Positions 35,004 through 43,981 of a stretch of 64,000 bases of DNA are shown piece by piece. Positions within the stretch are counted from its first letter, which is position 1. Every line of letters starts with the position of its first letter. Location: the NCBI RefSeq assembly GCF_018860765.1, contig NZ_JAHKPV010000021.1, positions 241,845 to 305,844 of the forward strand, given 5' to 3'. The position numbers were made by a program, and so were the translations under genes. The notes beneath the pieces are model-generated. The model saw nothing but the letters and a program-made list of their open reading frames with translations, had not been told where the DNA came from and did not search any database. The DNA is from Marinobacter salexigens. GTDB taxonomy: Bacteria; Pseudomonadota; Gammaproteobacteria; Pseudomonadales; Oleiphilaceae.

Positions 35004-36056
35004 CTATCTAGCAAGCAGAAAAGCCTGATCGGAATTCCACCCTAAGCGGACGCTTTCTCCAACATTCCATGCATCGCCAATCATCGTCTCGACTAGCAGG
35101 GAGCGTTTCGTCACTTTCACTTCGTATTGAACTCTCGAACCCAGCACGTACTGATTCTGCACCGTGCCAGCTATCTCTGTATCAGCCGCTTCCCCCTCTG
35201 CTAAAATTTGAATGCGCTCAGGTCGCACAATGAGAACGCCAGATTGAAGATCAGCGTCTGGAGGCCCGACGTAAGTGTCTTGAGTATCTGTATCCAGAAA
35301 GCGAGCGTCATCCTGGCGGGTAACATTGAACTGATTTACTTCACCCATAAACTGAGCGACAAAGCTATTCGCGGGCTTATTGTAGATTTCATCGGGAGTT
35401 CCAATCTGCACGATGCGTCCATCACGCATTATTGAAATGCGATCACTCATGACCATTGCTTCTTCAAGTGAATGGGTGATGTACACAAAAGTCTTTCCGG
35501 TTTGCCGCTGAATATCTTTGAGTTCTTTTTCCAGCGTTTTCCGCAATCGATAGTCCAGGGCCGAAAGCGGCTCGTCGAAGAAGAGGATCTCAGGGTCAAA
35601 AGCTAGTGCTCTTGCCAGCGCAACCCTCTGCTTCTCACCGCCAGAACACTCACTTACCTTTTTTGCGTAATAGGCTTCCGTGAGGTGGAGCTGTTCAAGC
35701 AATTGGATTGCTCGCGTTTTCCGGTTGTTCTTCGTTTCTCCGCGGAGCTTCAGGGGAAACTCTATGTTTTCTCCAACAGTTTTATGGGGAAACAACGCCA
35801 AAGATTGAAAAACCATGCAGGTTGGACGGCGATTGGCAGGCACATCATTGACGCGCTCTCCCGACATCAAAATATCGCCGCGAGACGGCTTATCCATACC
35901 AACCAACATCCGGATCATGGTCGTCTTACCGCTGCCGGATGGGCCTACGATCGTGAAAAACTCACCTTTTTTTACTTCGAGGTTAATGCGCTCGACCGCT
36001 ACAAAATCGCCGAAGTATTTCTCTACGTTCTGCAATTCAAGAATACTTTCAGTCAT
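35004..36056 (-). CDS. ABC transporter ATPase (PotA-like)
   Basis: 350 aa from ATG 36056 (MTESILELQNVEKYFGDF), supported by GGAGG 5 nt upstream. The frame stays open to 36140 without a ribosome site. Walker A GPSGSGKTT, signature CSGGEKQRVALARAL, Walker B ILFFDEP, and a C-terminal TOBE-type domain (about 270-345). It energises the two permeases downstream. Confidence 0.92.
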   Translation of the reverse strand: MTESILELQNVEKYFGDFVAVERINLEVKKGEFFTIVGPSGSGKTTMIRMLVGMDKPSRGDILMSGERVNDVPANRRPTCMVFQSLALFPHKTVGENIEFPLKLRGETKNNRKTRAIQLLEQLHLTEAYYAKKVSECSGGEKQRVALARALAFDPEILFFDEPLSALDYRLRKTLEKELKDIQRQTGKTFVYITHSLEEAMVMSDRISIMRDGRIVQIGTPDEIYNKPANSFVAQFMGEVNQFNVTRQDDARFLDTDTQDTYVGPPDADLQSGVLIVRPERIQILAEGEAADTEIAGTVQNQYVLGSRVQYEVKVTKRSLLVETMIGDAWNVGESVRLGWNSDQAFLLAR

Positions 36057-36120
36057 ACCTGCCTCCAGTGGATAACGACATGCTCGGTCCGGCAGTGCGC
36101 CGAACCGGAGCGTATCGGGA

Positions 36121-37284
36121 TTACGCCTCGCGACGGGCACGCGTATAGATTTCGAGCATTCGGTCGTAGTCAGGATTCACGTCGTAATCCGCACAATGCT
36201 CTAACTCCCACTCAAGGCTGTCATACTGAATGGCATCCAGCTCCTGCTTCGTGAACGCATCACGTACTTCTTTCATTCCCAGCTGAGTTACGGGGTTGTG
36301 CGAACCCTCGGCGAATGCCACTTGTCTTGAAACATCAGGGCGTTGCACATACTCAAGAAAATCTTCGGCCCTCGGCGAGAGCTCGGGGTTATTAACAATG
36401 GAGGTCACTTCAACCCATACAATGCCTCCCTTCCCGTCGATCGGTCCGGATTTTGGAGTAATACCTCTGACGTTTGAGAAGCCATCCATTCGTGCGATTG
36501 AGCAAGAGTAAGTGCCGCCCGTGAAGTAGGCATCAATACCACCCGTAATCAGCGCCTGGTTCATCATCAGATGGTCGTCCGAGAGAACCTTCGCGTTTTT
36601 GAACAGGTACCTTGCGACTCGCTCGAACTCTGTAAATTCAGCTTCCGTGTGCTCTTTGAATGGCGTGAAGCCGGCCGTTATACACATGTGATAAATATTC
36701 CAGTTCGCCCAGGTGAGCATTCCGTAACGGCCCTTCATGGAAGGATCCATGAAGAGGTTGAAGCCTTGATCTTCAGCCATTGAACGTGAAATTTTATCGG
36801 TGTTTACTACGAACGACAGTGGTCCAAATCGCTGAGTCATGCCCAACAGTTCTTTCTGATCCAGACTCATCGCCCACTTATAAGGCCATTGAAATTCCTC
36901 AAGCATCTGGTCGAAGTAAGGCCGAAAACGCTCTTGATCCAACGGTTTGATCAAACCTTCTGGGTAGAGGATTTCTCTTGCCCAAGGGTTGTTGAGATTT
37001 ACAAGGTCCCATACTTTATTTTCCCCGGCTCGGAGCTTATTCACTGCATCCGGATCGGAGAGAACATTCTGGGCAGAGACCCGTGCATCAAAAGATCGGC
37101 GGAAAGGGTCCAGGACGTTCGGCGAGTTATAACCCTCCCAAACCAGGATATTGAGCTCACGGGCTCTATCGTTTGACGCAGCCCAACCCATATTTGGCCA
37201 GAGCGCCCCTGGCGCTGCGGCCGCGCCCGCCGCTATCCCCATTCCCTTTAAAAAATTACGACGATTGGTCTTTAACTTCGACAT
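36121..37284 (-). CDS. Pot-type periplasmic substrate-binding protein, Tat-exported
   Basis: 387 aa. The N-terminus SKLKTNRRNFLKGMGIAAGA is a clear twin-arginine signal, followed by the PotD/SBP_bac family start LNILVWEGYNSPNVLDPF. Tat export implies folding before export, less common for polyamine-type binding proteins. It is the first gene of the leftward transporter-kinase-SDR-eutBC operon. The ligand is presumably an amino alcohol or amine, from context. Confidence 0.88.
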   Translation of the reverse strand: MSKLKTNRRNFLKGMGIAAGAAAAPGALWPNMGWAASNDRARELNILVWEGYNSPNVLDPFRRSFDARVSAQNVLSDPDAVNKLRAGENKVWDLVNLNNPWAREILYPEGLIKPLDQERFRPYFDQMLEEFQWPYKWAMSLDQKELLGMTQRFGPLSFVVNTDKISRSMAEDQGFNLFMDPSMKGRYGMLTWANWNIYHMCITAGFTPFKEHTEAEFTEFERVARYLFKNAKVLSDDHLMMNQALITGGIDAYFTGGTYSCSIARMDGFSNVRGITPKSGPIDGKGGIVWVEVTSIVNNPELSPRAEDFLEYVQRPDVSRQVAFAEGSHNPVTQLGMKEVRDAFTKQELDAIQYDSLEWELEHCADYDVNPDYDRMLEIYTRARREA

Positions 37285-37545
37285 GTGCGATCTCCCAACA
37301 TTTTTACTTGGTATTTACCACATTTTGAACCATTAGAGCTCAAGCATATTTCAGGCCACCACTTAAATAAATTAGAATTAAATTAGCTATTAGGTTGTTT
37401 TCATTGATTTTTTTACTTCTACAGATACTAAAAAGAGTAAAAGTGAACTAGTTTTCCTCGCACCAAAACTTGGCATCTACCAACTTTTACCTCATACTGC
37501 GCACCACAAAGCATCAGACTTAACAAATCAGAGCGTTCGAATGCT

Positions 37546-38319
37546 GTGACGAATAGAAAGTGGACAAAAAAAGCGCGTTGGCGCGAGATTCGTGAGCAAC
37601 TGGACCGGCAGCCCGTCGTCCAGATTTCAGAGATGGCTGACTATTTCGATGTTTCGGTTGAAACAGTTCGGCGAGATATTGATTCGATGGCAACAGAAGG
37701 GTTGGTTATTCGCACATATGGCGGAGCAGCCAATTTCAGAATCGCGTCCGAACCAACCCTCGAAGAGCGCACTGAGGTCCTTATTGATGAACGCAAGAAG
37801 ATCAGCCTCGCAGCCCTGCCTCGCGTCAATAATGGCGATGTTTTAATGATGGATGCCAGTGCTACGTGCGTACATTTTGGAGAGCTGTTAGCAAGAGAGC
37901 GCACTGATCTGACTGTCATTACAAACAGCTTCTCTGTGGCCCAAGCACTCGCATCTAATTGCACTGTTACAGTACTGATGCTACCTGGCGTTTTTAATGC
38001 CCACGAGAATGCCAATTATGGAGGTTTAACCGTTGAATATTTGCAGCGGTATCAAGCAGACCATTGCTTTTCTAGTTGTGGAGCTCTAACACCCCGCGGA
38101 CCTACCGAAGTCAACGCGGAAGTGTCCTGCCTAAAACGCGCGATGATTCAGTTGTCGAAACAAACAACTCTACTAATTGATCACTCCAAACTTGGCTCTG
38201 GGAAGCTAGAAACCGTATGCCCCCTGAGCCAGATAAGTGAAATTGTATGCGATGCCAATCCAACTGAGGAAGTTCAGTTAGCGTTGCAACGCGCTTCTGT
38301 ATCGCTCTGTTTGATTTAG
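37546..38319 (+). CDS. DeoR/GlpR-type transcriptional regulator
   Basis: 257 aa, GTG start. The N-terminal DeoR helix-turn-helix reads VVQISEMADYFDVSVETVRR, followed by GLVIRTYGGA. The C-terminal sugar-phosphate-type sensor domain (DeoRC) has MMDASATCVHFGELL, TVITNSFSVAQAL and LLIDHSKLG. DeoRC domains usually sense phosphorylated metabolites, which fits a kinase/phospho-lyase pathway. It is divergent from the transporter operon and 39 bp upstream of the PLP enzyme gene. Confidence 0.88.
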   Translation: MTNRKWTKKARWREIREQLDRQPVVQISEMADYFDVSVETVRRDIDSMATEGLVIRTYGGAANFRIASEPTLEERTEVLIDERKKISLAALPRVNNGDVLMMDASATCVHFGELLARERTDLTVITNSFSVAQALASNCTVTVLMLPGVFNAHENANYGGLTVEYLQRYQADHCFSSCGALTPRGPTEVNAEVSCLKRAMIQLSKQTTLLIDHSKLGSGKLETVCPLSQISEIVCDANPTEEVQLALQRASVSLCLI

Positions 38320-38358
38320 CAAATCGACTTTTTGTTACCTGCATTTAGGAGACTGAAC

Positions 38359-39693
38359 GTGAAAGGTGTCCGCTCTATTCTTGACCAAAATGCTTTCCGC
38401 TTCGATACACAAAAAAGCACGCCAACTAACTTGAGCCGCATGCTTGAGAAGAGGCTGAAAACCGTGGGCCCCACATCGGTGCTCTTTTACCAAGAACCTC
38501 TGCACATTGTTAGGGGTGAAGGCGTCTGGCTCTACGACGATTCTGGGAACCGGTATCTAGACGTCTACAATAATGTGCCCTCCGTTGGGCATTGCCATCC
38601 GAAAATTGTTGAGGCCGTATGCCGGCAAATGGCGGAACTGAATATTCATACCCGATACCTTCATGGGGCCATCCATGAATACATCGAACGACTACTTGAT
38701 ACAATGCCGTCTAAGCTTAACCGCATGGTAATGACGTGCACTGGCAGCGAAAGCAATGATATGGCGCTTCGTCTGGCCAGACACTGGACCAAGAACCATG
38801 GAGTGATCGTTACTGAAGCCGCTTACCACGGCAACACCTCTGCTGTAACTGAGATTTCTCCCTCTTCACTCAAAACCAGCGAACCCGCCGATCACGTTTT
38901 CGTTATCCCCGTATCAGAAATGCCACAGGCTCCGGACGAAGCAAAGACGTGGTTTCTCGATAAAGTGAGAGAAGGTATTCAAACCCTGAATGATCGCCGC
39001 TATGGCTGCGCAGCCCTCATCGTCGATACCATTTTTTCAAGCGACGGAGTAATCGCAGATCCCGCTGGATTCCTCAAACCCTCTGTTGATTTTTTACAAA
39101 GCAAAGGGAGCTTGTTCATTGCAGACGAAGTTCAACCCGGCTTCGGCAGGACTGGCGATCACATGTGGGGCTTCGCAAGACATGATATTGCACCCGATAT
39201 CGTCACCATGGGCAAACCGATGGGCAACGGTTTTCCAGCGGCGGGCATTGTTGCTAACGACCGTCTATTCGCCTCTTTTAATGACGAGGTGGGCTATTTC
39301 AATACATTTGGAGGCTCAACAGCCGCCGTAGCGGCGGGCTCAGCTGTCTTGGACGTCATTGAAGAGGAAAACCTGATAGCCAACTCGAAAGAAGTCGGCC
39401 TCTATCTCAAAAACCGTTTAACAGATCTGGCCCATAAATATGAAGAAGTCGGAGCGGTCCGAGGAGCCGGCCTGTTCGTGGGGCTAGACTTTATCGACCC
39501 GAGCTCATCGGGAACACCCGACCCAGCAAAAACCTCGAAAGTTATAAATGCACTTCGTCAGAATGGCGTGCTCATTGGTGCTGCAGGAAAATACGGGAAC
39601 ACTCTCAAAATCCGACCTCCATTATGCTTTGACAACAGCCACGCTGACTTCTTTCTGAATCAAATGGAGCGCGCAATAACGGAAACCAGGTGA
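38359..39693 (+). CDS. Class-III PLP enzyme resembling ethanolamine-phosphate phospho-lyase
   Basis: 444 aa from GTG 38359, chosen for AGGAG 7 nt upstream; a TTG at 38332 is weaker. Fold-type I aminotransferase-III with YLDVYNNVPSVGHCHPKIVE, IADEVQPGFGRTGDHMWGF and the PLP lysine K286 in TMGKPMGNGFP. The conserved YNNV and EVQPGFGR with MWGF resemble the AGXT2L1/AGXT2L2 phospho-lyases, which eliminate phosphate and ammonia from phosphoethanolamine or phosphohydroxylysine. The kinase and DeoR regulator support this. A plain omega-transaminase remains the alternative. Confidence 0.78.
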   Translation: MKGVRSILDQNAFRFDTQKSTPTNLSRMLEKRLKTVGPTSVLFYQEPLHIVRGEGVWLYDDSGNRYLDVYNNVPSVGHCHPKIVEAVCRQMAELNIHTRYLHGAIHEYIERLLDTMPSKLNRMVMTCTGSESNDMALRLARHWTKNHGVIVTEAAYHGNTSAVTEISPSSLKTSEPADHVFVIPVSEMPQAPDEAKTWFLDKVREGIQTLNDRRYGCAALIVDTIFSSDGVIADPAGFLKPSVDFLQSKGSLFIADEVQPGFGRTGDHMWGFARHDIAPDIVTMGKPMGNGFPAAGIVANDRLFASFNDEVGYFNTFGGSTAAVAAGSAVLDVIEEENLIANSKEVGLYLKNRLTDLAHKYEEVGAVRGAGLFVGLDFIDPSSSGTPDPAKTSKVINALRQNGVLIGAAGKYGNTLKIRPPLCFDNSHADFFLNQMERAITETR

Positions 39694-39810
39694 ACTAGCA
39701 CGCCAAAACAGGAATCAAGCCTATCCGCAAGTTCTCAACATACAGGACCTAAGCTAATGATTTCGCGAAGTTATGCAGAGTTCGTCAAATACTAATTTGG
39801 CTAGGAAGGC

Positions 39811-40551
39811 CTACTTCTGTTTTTTACTGTAGCGGCGTGAGAAACTCAACCCAACAAGCCCCAAGCCCAACAATGCAATGCTTGCAGGCTCTGGTACGTT
39901 CACCGAATCCAGACCCACAGTGGCATACTTGATTGTACCGCCAGCGGTTAGGAACTCCCCGAGGCCGTCTCCGTAAAAGGTAACGCTTGAGAACGTATCC
40001 GTGTCGTTAATCGCGCCAATGAAAAATGCATCATTATCACTGCCAAGTCCCGCTGCTATAGCAGGGTTGTCGCTATAACTGTTGGCTGTGCCGACTTTTT
40101 GAGCACTGTCTCCGCCGAAAGCAAGAAACAAGCTTGAACCATAGCAACAGGTACCCCAGTCACCAACCTCAAAACCTAATGCGTTAATAGCGCTGTTAAA
40201 GGTGAACGTAATGCCAGAGTCTACGACAGGGTTTTTCGGGCTTATGCCGATCATCTGTCCAGTCGAGCCATCAGTTTCTGGCGAGAAAATCCCGGAGTTG
40301 GACCCATCAGTTTTGCTGATAGTGAAATCCGCGAAACTCCATGAGTTACGAGCAACATAGTCGATGCCGGATAGTGTAAAGCTGTTTACTGAAGCCCCTG
40401 CGCCGGTGACCGCGCTGTCAAACTGAGCTTGCCCAGCCGTAATCGTATCAAAAAAAGTAACGGGAACAGCTGCTACCGGGGCTGCAATGCTAAGTGAAAA
40501 CGCACCGGCCAAAACTGACTTGATCAAACTATTCTTCATGGTGGGACTCAT
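39811..40551 (-). CDS. PEP-CTERM-sorted exported protein
   Basis: 246 aa. Sec signal (NSLIKSVLAGAFSLSIAAPV), a beta-rich mature part of no named family, and a C-terminal PEP-CTERM signal: VPEPASIALLGLGLVGLSFS followed by the basic RRYSKKQK. Such proteins are processed by exosortase (EpsH type) in exopolysaccharide producers. No exosortase gene lies in the window. Start may be the first or the fifth codon (MSPTM). Confidence 0.85.
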   Translation of the reverse strand: MSPTMKNSLIKSVLAGAFSLSIAAPVAAVPVTFFDTITAGQAQFDSAVTGAGASVNSFTLSGIDYVARNSWSFADFTISKTDGSNSGIFSPETDGSTGQMIGISPKNPVVDSGITFTFNSAINALGFEVGDWGTCCYGSSLFLAFGGDSAQKVGTANSYSDNPAIAAGLGSDNDAFFIGAINDTDTFSSVTFYGDGLGEFLTAGGTIKYATVGLDSVNVPEPASIALLGLGLVGLSFSRRYSKKQK

Positions 40552-40867
40552 TTGAAACCTACTCTGTGTAGCCCATTTGAAACGGGCTCAACCTCTGGCA
40601 TTCAGGCTAAGAATCTGAGTTTTAGAAGCAAAAATCCGAGTCGTTAGCCTGAGCATTTATTAACTATCGTCAACTTTACACAACGTTACAGACAAATTCA
40701 GTCCACGCGCACTTATATTGCAATGTTTCACATTCCTGCCCTTTCTCACCTCGCTGGATTTACTCGATATTTACAGGTTTTCGATGTAAACCCACGGCTA
40801 TTTGTGAAATCATCAGCTTAGCTGTATAGCTATGGTTATTTTAATAGACGAGAGAGGAATAAGAAGC
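40552..40867. other. Divergent intergenic region, PEP-CTERM gene / cytochrome c'
   Basis: AT-rich, no supported gene. Expected to contain both promoters; no clear operator was recognised. Confidence 0.5.
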
Positions 40868-41335
40868 ATGCGTAAATCTGGATTTTTTATGGCTTTGGCA
40901 CTGAGCGCTGCCGTCGCAGCTCCCGCTATGGCACAACTGGATGTGGAAGATCAAATTGAAACCCGCCAGAGCGCATTCACGTTTGCCGCTTGGAACATGG
41001 GCAAGATCAAGGCTCAGGCAATTGATGGCAGTGTTGCTTACAACGAGCAGCAAATGCTTGCCGCCGCAAACGCCATTGCCTCAGTAGCAAACTCTGGTTT
41101 AGGCAGTCTGTTTGGCCCCGGTACTGCCAACGACAAAAATGACAACACAAAGCTATTACCCGTGTTTTTTGATAAGCCTGAAAAAGCCCGTGAAGTTGCC
41201 ATCGGCTTCGCCCAAGCGGCAACCAAGCTTCAGGAAGTTGCCGCGAATGGCGGCGGCAAGAGCGCCCTCGCCGCACAATTCAGTGAAGTAGGAAAGTCTT
41301 GCAAGGCTTGCCACGATGAGTTCCGTGCCGAGTAA
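40868..41335 (+). CDS. Cytochrome c' (class II c-type)
   Basis: 155 aa from ATG 40868 (MRKSGFFMALALSAAVAAPA then MAQ), a Sec signal. The frame upstream to 40832 adds nothing signal-like. Four-helix-bundle class II cytochrome with C-terminal haem motif C145-K-A-C148-H149. Periplasmic; these proteins bind NO or shuttle electrons. Convergent with the cytochrome b561 gene, a common pairing. Confidence 0.92.
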   Translation: MRKSGFFMALALSAAVAAPAMAQLDVEDQIETRQSAFTFAAWNMGKIKAQAIDGSVAYNEQQMLAAANAIASVANSGLGSLFGPGTANDKNDNTKLLPVFFDKPEKAREVAIGFAQAATKLQEVAANGGGKSALAAQFSEVGKSCKACHDEFRAE

Positions 41336-41369
41336 ACCTTAGCTCCCGAAGGCTCCCGATCGCCGCCGC

Positions 41370-42053
41370 TTACCAACCCAAATCAGGGGGCGGTGGCGGA
41401 GGGGGCGACAGTACGCCTCCACTCGCTACCCATACCGCAAACGCGGCGACTGCCAAAGCAACAATAAAAGCTACGAGGCCACCACCGGCTCGCTCCTTAT
41501 TCTCTGCTCCGCTCACCCTTTTACGCCCGCTAATCATAGGAGCAATCAGGTTGTCTTTCTTAACCAACGTGTAAAAAAGCACACTTGCGACATGTAAGGC
41601 AATCAAGCCATAGATAAACCATTCGGTTAATTTATGCCAAGAGGTAATCGTCTCATTCCAGCCAGAAGACACGGCCCGGTAGAGAGGACCATTAAATGCG
41701 ATGGCGTCTGTAGCAAACAGTCCCGTGACCGCTTGAAAGCCCAGCAATCCCAGCATAGCCAGCACTGACAGCGCGCCTAAGGGATTGTGGCCTAAGCCTT
41801 TCCACTCACCTTTCAAATACGCTGAGATGGCAGAGGGGCCGGGAATAAACTGCAAAAAACGAGCGTAGGTAGAGCCAACGATCCCCCAAACCAAGCGAAA
41901 ACTAATCAAACCAACAATAGTAAGACCAAAGCGTTCATGCCACTGCATCCATGTTCCACCGAGACTAACTGTTACCAAAGAACCAGTAACCGCCAGCACC
42001 AGAAGCCAATGAAAGAGTCGCGTGGGCAGGTCCCATAGGGAAATTGACTTCAT
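41370..42053 (-). CDS. Cytochrome b561-type membrane protein
   Basis: 227 aa with four membrane helices and haem-ligand-type histidines in RLFHWLLV, MQWHERFG, SWHKLTEW and ALHVASVLF. The C-terminus is an odd run of seven prolines before DLGW. Quinol-side electron donor for the periplasmic cytochrome c' is likely (inference from pairing). Confidence 0.9.
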   Translation of the reverse strand: MKSISLWDLPTRLFHWLLVLAVTGSLVTVSLGGTWMQWHERFGLTIVGLISFRLVWGIVGSTYARFLQFIPGPSAISAYLKGEWKGLGHNPLGALSVLAMLGLLGFQAVTGLFATDAIAFNGPLYRAVSSGWNETITSWHKLTEWFIYGLIALHVASVLFYTLVKKDNLIAPMISGRKRVSGAENKERAGGGLVAFIVALAVAAFAVWVASGGVLSPPPPPPPDLGW

Positions 42054-42175
42054 TTTTACCCCTTATAAAAACTGACGTATCCAGACCGATTACCCGAACC
42101 ATACCGGTTTTGCTTTATACTGCCCACCGAAGTTCGCATAGCAAATAGTCATGTACCAAATTAAAGGTTTATTCA

Positions 42176-42571
42176 ATGCGTGTGGTAATCCGTTATTTTT
42201 TCCGGACGTTACGTCTCATTTTGACGCCCTTTGTACTCTTAAGCGAAAAGCTTGGGGGAGGAAAGCCGCTACAACGCAGCGCGGAAGAGCAAAAGCAAGT
42301 CGATGCCGCCTGCGAGCACTTAGCTCTATACCAATTCAAAACCTGCCCGTTCTGCGTCAAAGTACGGAAGCAAATTGCGCGACTTAACCTGAATATCGAG
42401 AAGCGCGATGCTCAGCATAACCCGACCCACCGAGCCGAATTAGAACAAGGTGGTGGTAATGTAAAGGTGCCTTGCTTGCGAATCATGAACGATGATGGCA
42501 GCGAACAATGGATGTACGAATCCGGTGATATCAATGCTTGGTTGGAACAACGCTTTGGGCAAGCTGGCTGA
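42176..42571 (+). CDS. Glutaredoxin-like protein with N-terminal membrane segment
   Basis: 131 aa. A hydrophobic N-terminus (VVIRYFFRTLRLILTPFVLL) is followed by a glutaredoxin fold (from about residue 50) with dithiol motif C57-P-F-C60, later VPCLRI (cis-Pro) and YESGDINAWLE. Probably membrane-anchored, reducing disulfides at the cytoplasmic face. Its 3' end overlaps the flavodoxin gene's 3' end by 41 bp. Confidence 0.87.
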   Translation: MRVVIRYFFRTLRLILTPFVLLSEKLGGGKPLQRSAEEQKQVDAACEHLALYQFKTCPFCVKVRKQIARLNLNIEKRDAQHNPTHRAELEQGGGNVKVPCLRIMNDDGSEQWMYESGDINAWLEQRFGQAG

Positions 42572-43157
42572 ACCAGTATTTCACAGAAGCGGGGTCGCCC
42601 TGATGCACCAGCACTGGCTCGAAAAGCGGGATGGCCCCAATCTGTCTTAGGTCTGAAGCAACCTCAATACCGAAACAGCAAAAGCGTGGGTAGCTACGGT
42701 CGCCTAATGCAAGCACTGCATACGAGCAGGAGGCAAAGCCTTGCAGAGCCCGGCTAACCTCCTGCCAAGCGCCCGCTGTTCTCGGCGCATCGCCATTTCC
42801 CGTGGTGCTGGCAACAACCAGCAAAGCGCGAGCAGGCACCTGAGCTGACGCCAGCTCATTGAGCTCAATCAACGATGCGCGCATTCCTTCTTTCTGAATC
42901 AACTTGCATGTCTGCTTAGCAAACTGACGAGCAGTGCCTGTCTCGGTCGCATAAGCCACGAGGTAGTCTGACTCTCTCGCAGTATCGCGACACTGTTTTA
43001 AAGCGGTTTTTTTATGGAACCGCAGCAAAACAAGGGCATAACCAACCATCATAGCAGCGGCGACAAATTTTCGATCAGCCGCCACTCCATCGCTAAACAC
43101 GACGCAAACCACACCGCCACACAGCACTGCGACAACCGGTTTTACCCATGATTTCAC
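42531..43157 (-). CDS. Membrane-anchored flavodoxin-domain protein
   Basis: 208 aa. The N-terminal ~50 residues hold two hydrophobic stretches; a flavodoxin/sulfite-reductase FMN domain follows (YLVAYATETGTARQFAKQTC, VVASTTGNGDAPRTA, LALGDRSYPRFC). It overlaps the DUF4198-like gene by 4 bp. Beside a TonB receptor and a PepSY protein it may feed electrons for reductive iron release (inference). Confidence 0.85.
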   Translation of the reverse strand: MKSWVKPVVAVLCGGVVCVVFSDGVAADRKFVAAAMMVGYALVLLRFHKKTALKQCRDTARESDYLVAYATETGTARQFAKQTCKLIQKEGMRASLIELNELASAQVPARALLVVASTTGNGDAPRTAGAWQEVSRALQGFASCSYAVLALGDRSYPRFCCFGIEVASDLRQIGAIPLFEPVLVHQGDPASVKYWFSQLAQSVVPTKH

Positions 43158-43963
43158 AATGGCAACACCTCAAGCGTTGCATTGTAGCTCATGCGTCTTT
43201 TTGCATTATCAAGCAGCTTGCCTGACTGCTCCAATTCAGCTTCGAGCCAGTACATGCCCGGCTCTTCCCATTCAACAAAGATGCGGCCCTGCGCATCAGT
43301 TTGGAGTTGTATTTCATCAACTTGATCACGGTAACGAATGCCACCGCGAATAACGACTACATTGAGATTTGCCGCAGGGTCACCGTCTACCAGAAACCGA
43401 AATTCTGATACTTCGCCAACAAACAAGTCGTTGGGGTGGGTAACGGGAACCATTTCTAAGCCAACGCCCTCTGCTTCGAAGGTGCGGGTTGTTGGAGCCC
43501 CTTTGGTTACGAAAACCTGCATGAGCCTATCGATCTCAAACAAACGCAAGTCCTCAGCTTCAGCTGGGATCTCGCCCATTTCATCGACACCGCCCCGCCA
43601 CCGAACGTTTTTACCCTTATGTTTGTATGCACCAAAAAGGCCGTTGGTGCGAATTTCGAATGTATAGGTACCATCTCTGGTGAGTTGCGCATCAAATACC
43701 GAACGGTACTTTCCAGATGCCTTGTTCTGTGCCTCCAATGGCTCCCCTTGGGGATCTAGAATCTCTAAGTGTTCAAGGCCCAAGGGGTGATGTTCGAAGT
43801 AGAAAAGACTGTTTGAAATTGCGCCATCCATGGTTACCCAGGCTGTATCACCCGATAGCACCGTGGCTGAAGGTAACATCCAGGCCCGATGTGCAGAAGC
43901 CTCAGAAGCCACCCCCATACTTGCCGCTATCAATGCCAGTGTCGTTAACTTTTTAATGTTCAC
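43154..43963 (-). CDS. DUF4198-type periplasmic protein
   Basis: 269 aa. Sec signal (KLTTLALIAASMGVASEASA) directly followed by HRAWMLPS, the usual start of DUF4198/NikM-like proteins, then beta-sandwich repeats. Proteins of this type sit in metal-uptake loci and may bind metal or support the receptor. Lies 18 bp after the DUF2271-like gene and overlaps the flavodoxin gene. Confidence 0.82.
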   Translation of the reverse strand: MNIKKLTTLALIAASMGVASEASAHRAWMLPSATVLSGDTAWVTMDGAISNSLFYFEHHPLGLEHLEILDPQGEPLEAQNKASGKYRSVFDAQLTRDGTYTFEIRTNGLFGAYKHKGKNVRWRGGVDEMGEIPAEAEDLRLFEIDRLMQVFVTKGAPTTRTFEAEGVGLEMVPVTHPNDLFVGEVSEFRFLVDGDPAANLNVVVIRGGIRYRDQVDEIQLQTDAQGRIFVEWEEPGMYWLEAELEQSGKLLDNAKRRMSYNATLEVLPL

Positions 43964-43981
43964 TAAATGTCTCCAAAATGC

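Noticed and set aside
37285..37545. Possible cobalamin riboswitch upstream of the transporter/eutBC operon
   Set aside because: Looked for because EutBC needs B12, but no B12-box-like sequence or matching hairpins were recognised.
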